Origin: Aeromonas hydrophila subsp. hydrophila ATCC 7966 | GTDB lineage: Bacteria; Pseudomonadota; Gammaproteobacteria; Enterobacterales; Aeromonadaceae | Assembly (NCBI RefSeq): GCF_000014805.1 | Contig: NC_008570.1 | Span: 1,927,001 to 1,991,000 of the forward strand | Length of the DNA: 64,000 nucleotides | Direction of reading: 5' to 3' | Shown here: piece by piece, positions 9,665 to 21,260 of the stretch | Layout: every line of letters begins with the position of its first letter | Numbering within the stretch: the stretch's first letter is position 1 | Translations under genes and position numbers: made by a program | The notes under the pieces: model-generated | Databases searched by the model: none | What the model was told of the DNA's origin: nothing | What the model saw: the letters and a program-made list of their open reading frames with translations, nothing else

Positions 9665-10791
9665 CGCAATCCCTCCCCATTGCAGAGAATGGCGCCGTTG
9701 TGAAACAGCGGATAGTCCCCCGGCCGCAGGTTGCCAATCTCGCCAAGGGAGAGGGCGCCGACCAGCTGGTGGGCGCCGCTGTGGCTGAAGAGGGTCTCCA
9801 GCTCCAGGGTGCTCTGCTCGCCGAAGTGCTGCTGGCGGCCGGCGCAGTAGTAGATCTCGAGGCGCTCCGGCGCCCCGTGCCGACTCAGCTTTTCGGCCAG
9901 CTCGATGGCGTGGGTGGTCGGGCTGTGCGGCGCCTTGAGCAGGGTGAGGATGCTGTGATCCGGCACTTCCCCGACGCAGAGCAGCGCCCCCTCGTCGGTG
10001 ACGGCGACCGGGATGCGCACGATGACGTCGCCGTTGGCCCGCAGCAGCCCAAGCGGCAGGTGGACGCCGTACTGGTAGAACTGCTCCGGAGTCAGGCGCT
10101 GCTGGAACTGTTGCTGGACCAGGGCCTGGTAGCGGCTGAAGGCGGGCTGCCAGTCGATGAAGGAGATCTTGTTGCCCTCGCTGCTGGTGGCCAGCATGGG
10201 CTGGGCGGTGAGCTGATAGCCGTGCTCGAGCAGAGGGTAGCTGCGATGGGGCAGCAGGGTGCAGCAGACCGCCTGTTCCAGCAGTCTGTGGTTGTCGAAC
10301 AGGCAGGGCATGGGGCGAAACTGGCCGCTGCCGGCATTGACGCCGGCATAGTGGACCCTGTCCGCGAGATGCAGATAGATCCCCTCGAGGAGGGAGGCGA
10401 TGTTGGGGATCATGGCATCGAAGGTCAGAAAGAGGGTCGGTATGCCTTCGGCTGGCGGCCACTGGGCAAGCTGGGGGGCGAGCGCGTCGCAGAGCCGACG
10501 GGCCTGCTCATCGGCGCTGGCGACGGGATCGAGCGGGATGAGCAGCGGGGCGTGGGAAGCCGGGCGCGGCAGCAGCCAGGCACCGCGCTCATGAAAGCCG
10601 TGACGGCTGATGAGGCGGGGAAAGAGGGCGCCGCTGAGTTGAATTTCGAGGTGGCTACATTGCTGCTGCAGGTCGGCAACGTGCTCTGCATCCTGCTCGG
10701 TCAGCAAGACGTCGAGCCGCTGGCCGCGATAGGGGCGCAGTGCCTCGGCCAGTGGCTGCGTATCGAATGAATGAAACGCGGGCTGCATCAT
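9661..10791 (-). CDS. FIST-domain sensory protein
   Basis: 376 residues with an N-terminal FIST domain (about 35-210) and a FIST_C domain (about 215-350), a pair found in bacterial signal-transduction proteins and proposed to bind small ligands. No membrane segment or output domain is visible, so it probably works through a partner. The start at ATG 10791 has AAGGAG 9 bases upstream; an upstream ATG at 10815 lacks this. Its stop overlaps the start of the following HD-GYP gene by 4 bases, indicating translational coupling and a shared pathway. Confidence 0.85.
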   Translation of the reverse strand: MMQPAFHSFDTQPLAEALRPYRGQRLDVLLTEQDAEHVADLQQQCSHLEIQLSGALFPRLISRHGFHERGAWLLPRPASHAPLLIPLDPVASADEQARRLCDALAPQLAQWPPAEGIPTLFLTFDAMIPNIASLLEGIYLHLADRVHYAGVNAGSGQFRPMPCLFDNHRLLEQAVCCTLLPHRSYPLLEHGYQLTAQPMLATSSEGNKISFIDWQPAFSRYQALVQQQFQQRLTPEQFYQYGVHLPLGLLRANGDVIVRIPVAVTDEGALLCVGEVPDHSILTLLKAPHSPTTHAIELAEKLSRHGAPERLEIYYCAGRQQHFGEQSTLELETLFSHSGAHQLVGALSLGEIGNLRPGDYPLFHNGAILCNGEGLR

Positions 10792-10937
10792 CGTTCGGAA
10801 CTCCTTTCCTGCCAATCATCAATATATCAGCAAGGGGGGCTCGGTGGATACCCGGTCGTGTCCGGCAAGCAGCCATAAGCCGTTATAAAGGCAGATAAAT
10901 TTGAGATGGCTGGTTAGGCATCCAGATTTGGGCAGAT

Positions 10938-10965
10938 AAAAAAACCGGCCACTTGGGCCGGTCTT
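10938..10965 (-). terminator. Terminator of the nuo operon
   Basis: Stem ACCGGCC/GGCCGGT (10944-10950, 10956-10962); on the minus strand it is followed by seven T. It lies about 15 bases after the nuoN stop. Confidence 0.85.
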
Positions 10966-10980
10966 TGAGGGGGCGTGAAA

Positions 10981-12444
10981 TCAGTGCAGCACCACGTTCT
11001 GGAAGCCCTGCACCAGGCTGATGACCGGCTGGGGATAGAGACCCAGTGCCACCACCAGCGCGGCGGAGAGCAGCACCACCAGACCACCGGAGGTGATGGC
11101 CCAGTCACCCTTGGCGTCGCGCAGCTGCATGCCGGGCTCGCGCAGGTAGAGGGTGACCATGACCCGCAGGTAGTAGTAGAGACCCAGCGCACTGCCGAGC
11201 ACGATGGCGCCGGAGAGCCACCACAGCTTCGCATCGACGGTCACCCCGATCAGGTAGAACTTGCCGATGAAGCCGAGCGTCATGGGGATACCGGCCAGCG
11301 AGAGCATCATCACGGTCAGCACGGCGGTCAGGTAGGGACGACGCCAGAACAGGCCGCGGTAGCTGTGCAGGGAGTCCGCATCCTTGCCGCGATAGGGGCT
11401 GGACATCATGCTGATGACGCCGAAGGCCCCCAGGCTGGTGAACAGATACATCAGCAGATAGACGCCTGCCGCTTCCACCGGCATCTGGCCGAGACGGCTC
11501 GCCACGATCACCGCCAGCAGGTAACCGAAGTGGGAGATGGAGGAGTAACCCATCATCCGCTTGATGTTGGTCTGCAGCAGAGCCAGCAGGTTGCCGATGA
11601 CGATGGAGATCACCGCCATGGCGGCCAGCAGCCAGTGGATCATGGGATCCGCGGCGGCGGGCACCGCCAGGTAGAAGCGCAGCAGCACACAGAACACCGC
11701 GATCTTGCTGACGGTGGCGAGGAAGGTGGCCACCGGTGCCGGCGCCCCTTCGTACACGTCCGGGGTCCAGAGGTGGAACGGCGCCAGGGAGAGCTTGAAG
11801 GCAAAGCCAACCAGCATCAGACCCAGACCGCCCATCAGCAGCGGGTGGTGAGCCGGGGTGGTGGCCAGGGTCAGCCCCAGATCGCTGAAGCTCAGGCTGC
11901 CGGCCTGGGCATAGAGCAGCGCCATGCCGAACAGCAGGAAGGCGGTGGCGGCGGCGGAGAGCACCATGTACTTGATGCTGGCCTCCAGCGAGTGGCGCTC
12001 GCGATAGGCGTAGCCTACCAGACCGAACATCGGCAGGGTCAGCATCTCGATCCCGATGAACAGGGAGGCGAGGTGACGGGAGCCGGCCAGCACCAGGCCA
12101 CCGGCGGTGGCGATCAGCAGCAGCAGGTAGAACTCTTCCCGGTTGTCCGGATAGCCCTTGAGCCAGGAGCGGCCGAAGGTACAGGTCGCCAGGGCGCCGA
12201 TGAGCACCAGCCCCATGTAGAAGACGGCGTAGCCATCGATCTGCAGCAGCGGGGTGACCCCCTGATCTCCTTGCGCCATAACGATGGGCAGGGAGAAGAG
12301 CGCCAGGTTGAGACCGGCGATGGTGACCACGAAGGCGGTGTCATCACACCGTTTCCAGGCGATGGCCAGCATCAGGGCCACCATGGCCCCGGTTGTCAGC
12401 AACAGGGGCAGCAGGGCCAGCAGTTGCGAAGCGGTGAAGGTCAT
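10981..12444 (-). CDS. nuoN: NADH:quinone oxidoreductase subunit N
   Basis: A 487-residue, very hydrophobic protein with about 14 membrane segments, one of the three antiporter-like proton-pumping subunits of complex I in the inner membrane. The central region [18 protein letters not shown] is typical of NuoN/ND2. It is the last gene of the operon, followed by a terminator. Its start region (RBS plus ATG) is a near copy of the nuoM 3' end 65 bases upstream. Confidence 0.97.
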   Translation of the reverse strand: MTFTASQLLALLPLLLTTGAMVALMLAIAWKRCDDTAFVVTIAGLNLALFSLPIVMAQGDQGVTPLLQIDGYAVFYMGLVLIGALATCTFGRSWLKGYPDNREEFYLLLLIATAGGLVLAGSRHLASLFIGIEMLTLPMFGLVGYAYRERHSLEASIKYMVLSAAATAFLLFGMALLYAQAGSLSFSDLGLTLATTPAHHPLLMGGLGLMLVGFAFKLSLAPFHLWTPDVYEGAPAPVATFLATVSKIAVFCVLLRFYLAVPAAADPMIHWLLAAMAVISIVIGNLLALLQTNIKRMMGYSSISHFGYLLAVIVASRLGQMPVEAAGVYLLMYLFTSLGAFGVISMMSSPYRGKDADSLHSYRGLFWRRPYLTAVLTVMMLSLAGIPMTLGFIGKFYLIGVTVDAKLWWLSGAIVLGSALGLYYYLRVMVTLYLREPGMQLRDAKGDWAITSGGLVVLLSAALVVALGLYPQPVISLVQGFQNVVLH

Positions 12445-12522
12445 TGCAGTGCTCCTGTAATGGACAAGGAAGGCAACAGGGCCAGCGGTTTAACAGCGGT
12501 CACTCTCATTGCAATGCTCCTG
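12441..12522 (-). repeat. Short direct repeat at the nuoM/nuoN junction
   Basis: The 17 bases at 12441-12457 (RBS and start of nuoN) recur at 12506-12522 (last codons of nuoM) with one mismatch. The 61-base spacer between the genes sits between the copies. This could be a small tandem duplication that separated formerly overlapping genes. Confidence 0.5.
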
Positions 12523-14026
12523 CGAAGGGCAGGGCGTACCAGTGCAGCACGCTCAGCAGGCTGTTGCCCGCGGTGTCGAGCACAGGTTGGGGATAGACAC
12601 CGAGCAGCACCAGCAGGCCGGCAATGGTCATCATCATCACCAGCTCGCGACTGTCGAGCCCCTTGAGGACGCTCTCGTCCTTGGGGGTACCGAAGCAGGC
12701 GCGCTGCAGCATGATGAGGGAGTAGACCGAGGCCAGCACCAGGCCGAAGGTGGCGATGATGGTAAGCACGGGGGCAACCTGGAAGCTGCCGATGAGGATC
12801 AGGAACTCGCCGACGAAGTTGCCGGTGCCCGGCATCCCCAGAGAGGCGACCGAGAAGAACAGCATCACGCCGGGCAGGTAGCGCAGACGGCCCCACAACC
12901 CGCCCATCAGACGCAGGTCCCGGGTGTGCAGCCGCTCGTAGAGCTGACCGCACAGGATGAAGAGGCCGGCGGCGGAGAGGCCGTGGGCGATCATCTGTAC
13001 CACGGCGCCCTGCAGGGCCAGTTCGCTGCCGGAGTAGATGGCGATCATCACGAAGCCCATGTGGGAGATGCTGGTGTAGGCCACCAGCCGCTTGATGTCG
13101 GTCTGGGCGAACGCCACGATGGCACCGTAGACGATGCCGATAAGACCCAGCACCATGGCGTAGGGGGCAAATTCGGCGGACGCCTCGGGGAAGAGCGGCA
13201 GGGCGAAGCGCAGCAGACCGTAGGCGGCGGTTTTCAGCAGGATCCCCGCCAAGTCCACGGAACCCGCGGTCGGTGCCTGGCTGTGGGCATCCGGCAGCCA
13301 GCCGTGCAGCGGTACCAGCGGCATCTTGACCGCGAAGGCGATGAAGAAGCCCAGCATCAGCAGCCACTGCACGCCCTTGCTCATCGGGGTGTTAAGCAAA
13401 TCCTGATAGTCAAAGGTGAACACGCCGGTGGCGGCATGGTGAGTCAACACCAGGCCCAGGATGGCGACCAGCATGATGAGGCCGCTGACCTGGGTGTAGA
13501 TGAAGAACTTGGTGGCGGCGTTGATCCGGGATTTGCCGTCGGTGACCGAGTGGCCCCACAGCGCAATCAGGAAGTACATCGGTACCAGCATCATCTCCCA
13601 GAAGAAGAAGAACAGGAACAGATCCAGCGCCATGAAGACGCCGAGTACGCCACCCAAAATCCACAACAGGTTGAGGTGGAAGAAGCCGATGCGCTGCACG
13701 ATCTCCTTCCAGGAACAGAGGATGGCCAGCACGCCGATGAAGCAGGTGAGGATCACCATCAACAGCGACAAACCATCCACCGCCAGGTGCAATGAGATGC
13801 CGAAGCGGGGGATCCAGGGCAGTTGCAGTTCGGCGGCCCAGACGGGCACGCCGCCCTGGGCTGCCAGGGTGAAGTCACCGCTCCACCAGACGGCGCAGGA
13901 GAGCAGCAGGCAGGCGCTCATCGACAGCAGGGCGACCCAGCGTACGAAGTACTCGCCGAATCGCTCGGTCTGCCAACAGAGCAGACCGCCGATGAAGGGT
14001 ATTAACAAGATCCAGAGTAAGGTCAC
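12506..14026 (-). CDS. nuoM: NADH:quinone oxidoreductase subunit M
   Basis: 506 residues, about 14 membrane segments, antiporter-like proton channel of complex [20 protein letters not shown] is the conserved helix seen in NuoM/ND4, and the lysine-containing [15 protein letters not shown] stretch is also present. Length agrees with E. coli (509). It is read after nuoL with a 78-base spacer. Confidence 0.97.
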   Translation of the reverse strand: MTLLWILLIPFIGGLLCWQTERFGEYFVRWVALLSMSACLLLSCAVWWSGDFTLAAQGGVPVWAAELQLPWIPRFGISLHLAVDGLSLLMVILTCFIGVLAILCSWKEIVQRIGFFHLNLLWILGGVLGVFMALDLFLFFFFWEMMLVPMYFLIALWGHSVTDGKSRINAATKFFIYTQVSGLIMLVAILGLVLTHHAATGVFTFDYQDLLNTPMSKGVQWLLMLGFFIAFAVKMPLVPLHGWLPDAHSQAPTAGSVDLAGILLKTAAYGLLRFALPLFPEASAEFAPYAMVLGLIGIVYGAIVAFAQTDIKRLVAYTSISHMGFVMIAIYSGSELALQGAVVQMIAHGLSAAGLFILCGQLYERLHTRDLRLMGGLWGRLRYLPGVMLFFSVASLGMPGTGNFVGEFLILIGSFQVAPVLTIIATFGLVLASVYSLIMLQRACFGTPKDESVLKGLDSRELVMMMTIAGLLVLLGVYPQPVLDTAGNSLLSVLHWYALPFAGALQ

Positions 14027-14104
14027 GATATCAGCTCTCGTCTATGTTCTAGTCACTGTGCAGGCCCGTGGGCTTGCTGCGAGTTCAGGGGCTGCATCAC
14101 GGGA

Positions 14105-15952
14105 TCAGCCGAGCAGCAGCAGGGCCAGGATCAGGGCAGCGCCCATCCCCATGGAGGCTGCATACCAGCGCAACTTGCCGGAAACGGTCCAGGCCAACAG
14201 CTGGTGGCCACTCTGTGCCAGCCAGGCCGGCAGGCTCATCATCCAGTCCAGCGGATCCTTGCCGAGCAGCCGGGTCGCCAGCAGATACGGCTTGACCCAC
14301 AGCTGATCGTAAAGCCAGTCAAAGCCCCAGGCATTGAACCAGAGAGTGCTGAGCAACTTGCCCGGCGCGCTGTTGGCCACGCTGCTGGCCAGACGGCGCT
14401 CGCCCAGGAACAGGAAGGCGGCCAGGGCAATGCCGGCGATGGCGATGACGGCGGAGGTGATCTCAAGCCCATGGCGCCCCTCTTCGATGTGATCCCCCGG
14501 ACCAGCCGGCAGTACCCCCGCCAGCGGCGGCACGATCAGGGCGCCGATACCGGTGGAGAGCACCAGCAGGACCAGCAGCGGCAGCTGATGGGCCAGGCCG
14601 TGACCGGCGTGAGCCTGGGTCTGCTCCTTGCCGTGGAAGGCGATGAAGATCAGGCGGAAGGTGTAGAGAGAGGTGAGGAAGGCACCACCCAGACCGGCCC
14701 ACAGCAGGGCGCTCTGGCCGTTGGCCTGCACCTGCCACAGGATGGCGTCTTTACTGTAGAAACCGGCGGTCACCAGCGGCAGCGCGGCCAGGGCCGAGCC
14801 CCCCACCAGGAAGCAGGCATAGACCAGCGGCAGGCTCTTGCGCAGGCCCCCCATCTTGAAGATGTTCTGCTCGTGGTGGGTCGCGACGATCACGGCACCG
14901 GCGGAGAGGAACAGCAGCGCCTTGAAGAAGGCATGGGTCATCAGGTGGAAGATGGCCCCTTCCCAGGCGCCAACACCGAGGGCCAGGAACATGTAGCCGA
15001 TCTGGCTCATGGTGGAGTAGGCAAGGATCCGCTTGATGTCGGTTTGCACCAGGGCGGCAAAGCCTGCCAGCACCAGGGTGATGGCACCGACCAGCGCCAC
15101 CAGATGCAGGATCTCGGGGGCCAGCAGGAACAGACCGTGGGTACGGGCGATGAGATAGACACCGGCGGTCACCATGGTGGCCGCGTGGATCAGCGCCGAG
15201 ACCGGAGTCGGGCCCGCCATGGCATCCGCCAGCCAGGTTTGCAGCGGCAGCTGGGCCGATTTGCCGACGGCGCCACCAAGCAGCATCAGACAGGCAAACG
15301 ACAGGGCAGGGGAGCCCTCGGCAAACATCAGCGGTGCGCGTACCAGCAACTCGTGGATGTTGAGAGTACCCAGCTCCCGGTAGAGGACGAACAGACCGAT
15401 GGCGAGGAACACGTCGCCGACCCGGGTCACCACGAACGCCTTGAGGGCGGCAGCGCCGTTGGCCGGGTTGCGGTAGTAGAAGCCGATCAGCAGGTAGCTG
15501 CACAGCCCCACCCCTTCCCAGCCGAGGTAGACGAACAGCAGGTCATCGGCCAGCACCAGGAACACCATGCTGGCGATGAACAGGTTGGTGTAGGTGAAGA
15601 AGCGTGAATAGCCCTCTTCCCCGCGCATGTACCAGGAGGCGAACAGGTGGATGAAGAAACCCACCCCGGTGACCACGCCGAGCATGGTCAGCGACAGACC
15701 GTCCAGCGCCAGGCGGAAGGTCGGGGTGAATTTACCCACCGAGATCCACTGCCACAGGGTCTGGGTATAGACGCCGCCCGTTGGCATGGTGTTGAGAAAA
15801 TCGATGCCGACCCACAGGGTAGTGAGGGCCGACAGCCCTATGCTGCCGACGCCGATGAGCGCAGCAGTGCGCTCGCCGAAACGACCGATGGAGAAGGCCA
15901 GCACCAGCCATCCCAGCAGCGGAAACAGAAAAGTCAGGTATAGGAGGCTCAT
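14105..15952 (-). CDS. nuoL: NADH:quinone oxidoreductase subunit L
   Basis: 615 residues (E. coli 613). It is the distal proton-pumping subunit with the long lateral helix at the C terminus. Visible motifs include [18 protein letters not shown] and [24 protein letters not shown]. The start codon overlaps the nuoK stop by 4 bases, so the two are translationally coupled. Confidence 0.97.
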   Translation of the reverse strand: MSLLYLTFLFPLLGWLVLAFSIGRFGERTAALIGVGSIGLSALTTLWVGIDFLNTMPTGGVYTQTLWQWISVGKFTPTFRLALDGLSLTMLGVVTGVGFFIHLFASWYMRGEEGYSRFFTYTNLFIASMVFLVLADDLLFVYLGWEGVGLCSYLLIGFYYRNPANGAAALKAFVVTRVGDVFLAIGLFVLYRELGTLNIHELLVRAPLMFAEGSPALSFACLMLLGGAVGKSAQLPLQTWLADAMAGPTPVSALIHAATMVTAGVYLIARTHGLFLLAPEILHLVALVGAITLVLAGFAALVQTDIKRILAYSTMSQIGYMFLALGVGAWEGAIFHLMTHAFFKALLFLSAGAVIVATHHEQNIFKMGGLRKSLPLVYACFLVGGSALAALPLVTAGFYSKDAILWQVQANGQSALLWAGLGGAFLTSLYTFRLIFIAFHGKEQTQAHAGHGLAHQLPLLVLLVLSTGIGALIVPPLAGVLPAGPGDHIEEGRHGLEITSAVIAIAGIALAAFLFLGERRLASSVANSAPGKLLSTLWFNAWGFDWLYDQLWVKPYLLATRLLGKDPLDWMMSLPAWLAQSGHQLLAWTVSGKLRWYAASMGMGAALILALLLLG

Positions 15953-16260
15953 CCGCGCATCTCGCTCACAGTGTCCACGTTGAGGGTGTGGTAACGACGA
16001 TAGAGCAGCAGTAACAGGGCGAGGCCGATACTGGCCTCCGCTGCCGCCAGAGAAATCACCAGTATGTACATGATCTGGCCATCAGCCTGGGCCCAGCGGC
16101 TGCCAGCCACCACGAATGCCAGTGCCGACGCGTTCATCATGATCTCGATACTCATGAGGATAAACAGCAAGTTGCGACGTATCAGCAGGCCGCACAGGCC
16201 GATACAGAACAGCACGGCAGCCAGCAGCAGGCCGTGTTCCATCGGGATTCCGTTCATCAT
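15949..16260 (-). CDS. nuoK: NADH:quinone oxidoreductase subunit K
   Basis: 103 residues with three membrane helices. The second helix carries the conserved glutamates in [17 protein letters not shown], which are needed for coupling in complex I. It overlaps nuoJ by 4 bases and nuoL by 4 bases. E. coli NuoK has 100 residues, so one of the two nearby internal ATG codons could be the start instead. Confidence 0.96.
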   Translation of the reverse strand: MMNGIPMEHGLLLAAVLFCIGLCGLLIRRNLLFILMSIEIMMNASALAFVVAGSRWAQADGQIMYILVISLAAAEASIGLALLLLLYRRYHTLNVDTVSEMRG

Positions 16261-16805
16261 TGACCTCCTTCTTGAGACGGATGTGCCGAGGCTTTTGGCA
16301 CGGAGAGCACTTCCCCGCTCTTGTCTTCACGGCCCAGGTGATAGGCGGTGACCAGGCCCGCCAGCAGCAGGATAGAGGCAAGCTCCACCGCCAGCACGTA
16401 AGGACCGAACAGGGCGATGCCGACCGCTTTGGCACTGACGTCGGTCAGACCGAGTTCACCGCCGGTGACCCCGAGAATGCCGTAGGCCAGAAAACCCAGC
16501 AGAATGAGCGAAAGCAGGCCGGGGCCCACCCAGGTGGTGGGGGTGAGCCAGTTCTTTTCCTGATCCTGGGCCGAGCCCAGGTTCAGCATCATCACCACGA
16601 ACACGAACAGCACCATGATGGCGCCCGCATAGACGATCACTTGCAGGGCGCCCGCGAAGGAGGCGCCCAGGCAGAAGAAGATCATGGCCACGGCGATGAG
16701 GGAGATAATGAGATTGAGCAGCGCGTGCATCGGATTGCTGGTGCTGATCACCCGCAGCGTGCTGTAAATGGCGACCAGGGCCGCGGCATAAAATGCCAGT
16801 TCCAT
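16257..16805 (-). CDS. nuoJ: NADH:quinone oxidoreductase subunit J
   Basis: 182 residues (E. coli 184) with five membrane helices, part of the E-channel region of complex I. The open frame extends to 16865, but ATG 16805 gives [10 protein letters not shown], matches the family start and has GAGGAG 6 bases upstream. The conserved [18 protein letters not shown] helix is present. The longer frame would overlap nuoI. Confidence 0.95.
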   Translation of the reverse strand: MELAFYAAALVAIYSTLRVISTSNPMHALLNLIISLIAVAMIFFCLGASFAGALQVIVYAGAIMVLFVFVVMMLNLGSAQDQEKNWLTPTTWVGPGLLSLILLGFLAYGILGVTGGELGLTDVSAKAVGIALFGPYVLAVELASILLLAGLVTAYHLGREDKSGEVLSVPKASAHPSQEGGQ

Positions 16806-16815
16806 GATTGACTCC

Positions 16816-17358
16816 TCAGGGCAGCAGGCTCTTGACATCGATGGGCTTGGCTTCGTTCTCGGCATCCCCTTTCGGCTTGCCGTCGATGGCCATCCCGCTC
16901 ATGCGGTAGAAGTTGTAATCCGGATACTTGCCGGGTCCGCTTATCAGCAGATCTTCCTTCTCGTACACCAGATCCTGGCGGCGGTACTCGCCCATCTCGA
17001 AATCCGGCGTCAGCTGGATGGCGGTTGTGGGGCACGCCTCTTCGCACAGGCCGCAGAAGATGCAGCGGGAGAAGTTGATGCGAAAGAACTCAGGGTACCA
17101 GCGACCATCTTCCCGCTCGGATTTCTGCAGCGAGATGCAGCCGACCGGGCAGGCCACCGCACACAGGTTGCAGGCCACGCAGCGCTCGTCGCCATCCGGA
17201 TCGCGAGTCAGCACGATGCGGCCACGATAGCGGGGCGCCGCATAGACGGCCTGTTCCGGATAGTTGAGGGTCTCGCGGGGGCTCCAGGCATGGGAGAACA
17301 CCATCCCCAGGCTGCGCAATTGGGTGCCGACACCCTTGATGATGTTAATAATTTTCAT
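16816..17358 (-). CDS. nuoI: NADH:quinone oxidoreductase subunit I
   Basis: 180 residues, the same length as in E. coli. It is a ferredoxin-like peripheral-arm subunit carrying clusters N6a and N6b: two CxxCxxCxxxCP motifs, [12 protein letters not shown] (about 60-71) and [12 protein letters not shown] (about 99-110). It passes electrons towards NuoB. Upstream lies a 128-base spacer containing a decayed copy of the nuoH tail. Confidence 0.97.
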   Translation of the reverse strand: MKIINIIKGVGTQLRSLGMVFSHAWSPRETLNYPEQAVYAAPRYRGRIVLTRDPDGDERCVACNLCAVACPVGCISLQKSEREDGRWYPEFFRINFSRCIFCGLCEEACPTTAIQLTPDFEMGEYRRQDLVYEKEDLLISGPGKYPDYNFYRMSGMAIDGKPKGDAENEAKPIDVKSLLP

Positions 17359-17364
17359 AGTCGT

Positions 17365-17464
17365 GCCTCACTGCACATTCATCAGCACCACAGCCCGTGC
17401 CGGCTGCATCCCGAGCGGGATGCAGGGCGGCGGGCAAGCAGACGTTCCAGCCAAACGGCATCAC
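17365..17464 (-). pseudogene. Vestigial duplicate of the nuoH 3' end
   Basis: These 100 bases align with the last about 90 bases of nuoH (17484-17576). Read on the minus strand, the end encodes ARAVVLMNVQ-stop, against [14 protein letters not shown] in nuoH, and an earlier part encodes GWNVCLP against GWKVCLP. The middle is replaced by a perfect 10-bp inverted repeat (17404-17413 and 17416-17425), which shifts the frame. It has no start codon of its own and looks like a decayed tandem duplication. Confidence 0.75.
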
Positions 17465-17486
17465 AATTTTTCTGTCCATTGCGGCC

Positions 17487-18455
17487 TCACTGCGCATTCA
17501 TCAGCACCACGGCGCCGGTGACCAGCATGTTGAGCAGGGTCAGCGGTAGGCAGACTTTCCAGCCAAACGACATCACCTGGTCAAAGCGCGGGCGGGGCAG
17601 GGAGGCCCGCAGCAGGATGAAGAACACCATGAAACAGGCGGTCTTCAAGGCAAACCAGATGAAGGGCGGCAGCCAGGGGCCGTGCCAGCCACCGAAGAAC
17701 AGGGTCACGATGAGCGAAGAGATCAGCACGATGCCGATGTACTCGCCCACGAAGAACAGACCCCATTTCATGCCCGCATACTCGATGTGATAACCGTCGG
17801 CGAGCTCCTGCTCTGCTTCTGGCTGGTCAAACGGATGGCGGTGGGTGACGGCGACGCCGGCAAACAGGAAGGTGATGAAACCCAGGATCTGGGGGATCAC
17901 GTTCCACAGTCCTGCCTGGGCTTCCACGATATCCCGCAGGTTGAAGCTGCCGGTCTGGATGACGATGCCCATCAGCGACAGGCCCAAGAACACCTCGTAG
18001 GAGAGAGTCTGAGCCGAGGCGCGCAGGCTGCCGAGCAATGAGTACTTGTTGTTGCTCGACCAGCCGGCGAACAGCACGGCGTAGACCGCCAGCCCCGCGA
18101 TGGCCAGGATGTAGAGCAGCCCCACGTTGAGGTCCGCCACGCCCCAGGTGGGGGTGATGGGCACCACTGCAAACGCCAGAATGAAGGCGGTAAAGGCGAT
18201 GATGGGGGCCAGCACGAAGATCCGGCGATCGGCGAACGGCGGGATCCAGTCCTCTTTGAAGAACATCTTGATCATGTCGGCCGCCAGCTGCAGCAGGCCG
18301 AAGGGGCCTACCCGGTTGGGGCCGTAACGATCCTGCCACAGCGCCAGCAGACGGCGCTCGATGAAGCTCATGAAGGCGCCGGCCCCCACGATCCCCACCA
18401 GCACGATCAATGCCTTGCCGATTTCCAGCAACAGATCGATCAGAGAGTCGCTCAT
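17487..18455 (-). CDS. nuoH: NADH:quinone oxidoreductase subunit H
   Basis: 322 residues (E. coli 325), eight membrane helices. NuoH forms the quinone-binding pocket with NuoB and NuoD; the loop segments [14 protein letters not shown] and the [17 protein letters not shown] region are present. Start overlaps the nuoG stop by 4 bases. A partial decayed copy of its 3' end follows it. Confidence 0.97.
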   Translation of the reverse strand: MSDSLIDLLLEIGKALIVLVGIVGAGAFMSFIERRLLALWQDRYGPNRVGPFGLLQLAADMIKMFFKEDWIPPFADRRIFVLAPIIAFTAFILAFAVVPITPTWGVADLNVGLLYILAIAGLAVYAVLFAGWSSNNKYSLLGSLRASAQTLSYEVFLGLSLMGIVIQTGSFNLRDIVEAQAGLWNVIPQILGFITFLFAGVAVTHRHPFDQPEAEQELADGYHIEYAGMKWGLFFVGEYIGIVLISSLIVTLFFGGWHGPWLPPFIWFALKTACFMVFFILLRASLPRPRFDQVMSFGWKVCLPLTLLNMLVTGAVVLMNAQ

Positions 18456-21181
18456 GCGATGGCCTCCTGCAGGTTAGCGAGATATTGCTGGTGCAGGGCG
18501 GTCGGCAGACCGTTGACACCGAGCGGCAGACCCACCAGACCGGCGGTCAGATGCTCGCTCAGACGCAGGGTCAGCCGCCAGTGGTGGCCACCCCAGGAGA
18601 AGGCGACCTGGCTGCCGGCATTGAGGGCGAGACGGTTGGCGTCCGCCGGGTTCAGCACCAGCACGGGCTCGCTCATGCGGGCCTGGATGACCGGACTTCT
18701 GGCTGACAGCTCTTCGCCGCCAAACAGCTGGTCATAGCTCACCACCTGCAGCGCCTCTTTGGCACTGAACGGGGCGGGGACGGTGTCGAACCAGCCGAGG
18801 CTGTCCTCGCCCGCTTCCAGCAGACGGCGACCAGGATCCCCGGCGCGCAGGTTGCCGCCCACTTCATCCTGGAACTTGTTCCAGGCGGACGGGGAGTTCC
18901 AGCCCGGCGCCCAGGCGAACGGCACCTGTTGCAGCGGCTGGCGGGCACCGGCGTAGCCTTCCATGGAGAAGTTGAAGGGCGAGTCGGGATCCTGGGCGAC
19001 TCTGGGCTCGCTCACGTTCTGATCCGCCAGCATGGAGGTGCGGCCGCTGTAGCGGTGCGGCTCGCGGGCGAGCTTCATGCCGCGGATGCGCAGACCCGCG
19101 TTGGGAGCGGCTTCGCGCATGCTGGTCAGCAGCGGGGCGCTGGCGGCGCAGGCACTGCTCACCTCGTCGAAGGTGTTCCAGCGCAGCGGTTTGCGATCCA
19201 GCACGCCTTGCAGGGCGGCCAGCCAGCGCCAGCTCTCGCGCACCTGGATGTCGGCGTTGTAGAAGGCGGGGGCATAAACCTGGAAGAAGCGCTGGGCGCG
19301 GCCTTCCATGTTGATGAGGGTACCGTCGGCCTCGGCGAAGCTGGCGGCAGGCAGCACCAGGTTTGCCTTCTGGGCAGTGCCGGTGTCCTGATGGTCGACC
19401 ACCAGCAGGTGCTGCAGACGGTCGATGGCGGCATCAACGCGGCTGCGCGGTGCGCGGCGGTAGAGATCGTTTTCGAGCATCACCAGCGCGAGCTTCTCTT
19501 CTCTTTCGATACGCTCGAGGGCGGCTTCCAGCGGGGCGGCATTGCCGGCCAGCATGGCCAGCCCCAGGCTGTTGGTCTCCTGAGCGACCAGAGCGAGCTC
19601 CACGGCCTGGCCACGGCCCTTGAGGGCGCGGGCGATGTTGCTGGCCGCCTCGAGCAGGGCCTGGCTGCGGGCACCTGTGCCGGCGATGATGAGCGGCTTC
19701 TTGGCGTTGCCGAGCAGCGCAGTCCAGCTGGCGGCCAGGGCCTGTTGCTCGGGGGTGAGATCGGTCAGGGCAGGGGCGCTGCCATCGAGCAGATGGGCGA
19801 TGGCGAAGCCGAGGCGTGCCTGATCCGCGTGGGGGGCGTGCAGGGTGCCGCTCGCCACGTCGTCCAGTCGGGTGCTGTCCAGGCTGGTGATCAGCAGCGG
19901 GTAGCGCTCGTTCTGGGCCAGGGTCTGCACCGCGGCGACTTGCCACAGATCCACCTTCAGCTTGCGGGCGATTTCGCGGCCCTTGCCCTTGACGGCCTGA
20001 CGCAGGGCCAGGGCGATACGGGCAGCGGTCTGGGTGACATCCTCGCCGAGCACCAGCACGGCGTCGGCCTCTTCCATGTCGCGCAGGCTGGGGGTGCGCA
20101 CACCACCGTGCTGCAGGATCTGCAGCATCTTCTGCAGGCATTCCCATTCGCTTTGCTCGACGCCGCTGTAGAAGTTGGCGGCACCCACCAGTTCGCGCAG
20201 GGCGTAGTTGCTCTCAAGCGACGCGCGGGGCGAGCCGATGCCGATGACGCCGGCGGCGGTGCGCAGGGCATCGGCGGCACGGTTCAGGGCACCGTCTACC
20301 GTGATGGCCAGCTTGTCACTGCCATCCTGCAGCAGGGGCTGGCGCGGGCGGTCGGTCAGATTGACGTGGCCGTAGCCGAAACGGCCGCGGTCGCACAGGA
20401 AGTAGTGGTTCAGAGCGCCGTGATAGCGGTTCTCGATGCGGCGCAGCTCGCCGTAACGCTCACCCGGGCTGATGTTGCAGCCGACCGAGCACCCTTGGCA
20501 GATGCTGGGGGCGAACTGCATGTCCCACTTGCGGTTGTAACGCTCGGAGTGGGTCTTGTCGGTGAACACGCCGGTGGGGCAGACCTCCACCAGGTTGCCG
20601 GAGAACTCGCTCTCCAGGGTGCCATCCTCGACCCGGCCGAAGTAGACGTTGTCGTGGGCGCCGTAGACCCCGAGATCCTCGCCGCCGGCGTAGTCCTTGT
20701 AGTAACGGACGCAGCGATAGCAGGCGATGCAGCGGTTCATCTCGTGGTTGATGAAGGGGCCCAGATCCTGATTCTGGTGGGTGCGTTTGGTGAAGCGGTA
20801 GCGACGGCTGTTGTGGCCGGTCATCACCGTCATGTCCTGCAGGTGGCAGGAGCCACCCTCTTCGCACACCGGGCAGTCGTGGGGGTGGTTGGTCATCTGC
20901 CACTCCACCACCGTCTTGCGGAACTCCTTCGCCTCTTCATCCTCGATGGAAATATAGGTGCCATCGGTGGAGGGGGTCATGCAGGACATGACCAGGCGGC
21001 CGCGCTTGTCGTCGGCATTCTGATACTGTTTCACCGCACACTGGCGGCAGGCGCCGACGCTACCGAGCGCCGGGTGCCAGCAAAAATAGGGGACGTCCAG
21101 ACCAAGGGACAGACAGGCTTGCAGCAGGTTATCTGCCCCGTCTACCTCGTACTCTTTACCGTCTACATGAATGGTGGCCAT
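18452..21181 (-). CDS. nuoG: NADH:quinone oxidoreductase subunit G
   Basis: 909 residues (E. coli 908). N-terminal 2Fe-2S domain with CWHP and CRQC cysteines, then [12 protein letters not shown], the NRCIACYRC 4Fe-4S motif and the CQGCSVGC cluster (N7), followed by a molybdopterin-oxidoreductase-like domain without cofactor. It is the largest peripheral-arm subunit and carries electrons from NuoE/F to NuoI. Confidence 0.97.
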   Translation of the reverse strand: MATIHVDGKEYEVDGADNLLQACLSLGLDVPYFCWHPALGSVGACRQCAVKQYQNADDKRGRLVMSCMTPSTDGTYISIEDEEAKEFRKTVVEWQMTNHPHDCPVCEEGGSCHLQDMTVMTGHNSRRYRFTKRTHQNQDLGPFINHEMNRCIACYRCVRYYKDYAGGEDLGVYGAHDNVYFGRVEDGTLESEFSGNLVEVCPTGVFTDKTHSERYNRKWDMQFAPSICQGCSVGCNISPGERYGELRRIENRYHGALNHYFLCDRGRFGYGHVNLTDRPRQPLLQDGSDKLAITVDGALNRAADALRTAAGVIGIGSPRASLESNYALRELVGAANFYSGVEQSEWECLQKMLQILQHGGVRTPSLRDMEEADAVLVLGEDVTQTAARIALALRQAVKGKGREIARKLKVDLWQVAAVQTLAQNERYPLLITSLDSTRLDDVASGTLHAPHADQARLGFAIAHLLDGSAPALTDLTPEQQALAASWTALLGNAKKPLIIAGTGARSQALLEAASNIARALKGRGQAVELALVAQETNSLGLAMLAGNAAPLEAALERIEREEKLALVMLENDLYRRAPRSRVDAAIDRLQHLLVVDHQDTGTAQKANLVLPAASFAEADGTLINMEGRAQRFFQVYAPAFYNADIQVRESWRWLAALQGVLDRKPLRWNTFDEVSSACAASAPLLTSMREAAPNAGLRIRGMKLAREPHRYSGRTSMLADQNVSEPRVAQDPDSPFNFSMEGYAGARQPLQQVPFAWAPGWNSPSAWNKFQDEVGGNLRAGDPGRRLLEAGEDSLGWFDTVPAPFSAKEALQVVSYDQLFGGEELSARSPVIQARMSEPVLVLNPADANRLALNAGSQVAFSWGGHHWRLTLRLSEHLTAGLVGLPLGVNGLPTALHQQYLANLQEAIA

Positions 21182-21260
21182 ACAACTTCCCTGACTTCAA
21201 TGAGATAAATTCTTTGGCTCGCGCCGGTTCAGCGGGCCCGCGGCGGGCGCCCTGCGTGCC

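Noticed and set aside
9665..10462. 266-residue upstream extension of the degenerate HD-GYP gene
   Set aside because: It is the out-of-frame shadow of the FIST gene; ATG 9664 has an RBS and an ATGA overlap.
10975..12666. 563-codon plus-strand frame across nuoN
   Set aside because: His/Gln/Gly-rich shadow of a membrane-protein gene; same pattern occurs opposite nuoM, nuoL and nhaC.
16866..17047. Further start for nuoJ inside nuoI
   Set aside because: The family start at 16805 has a strong RBS; longer starts would overlap nuoI.
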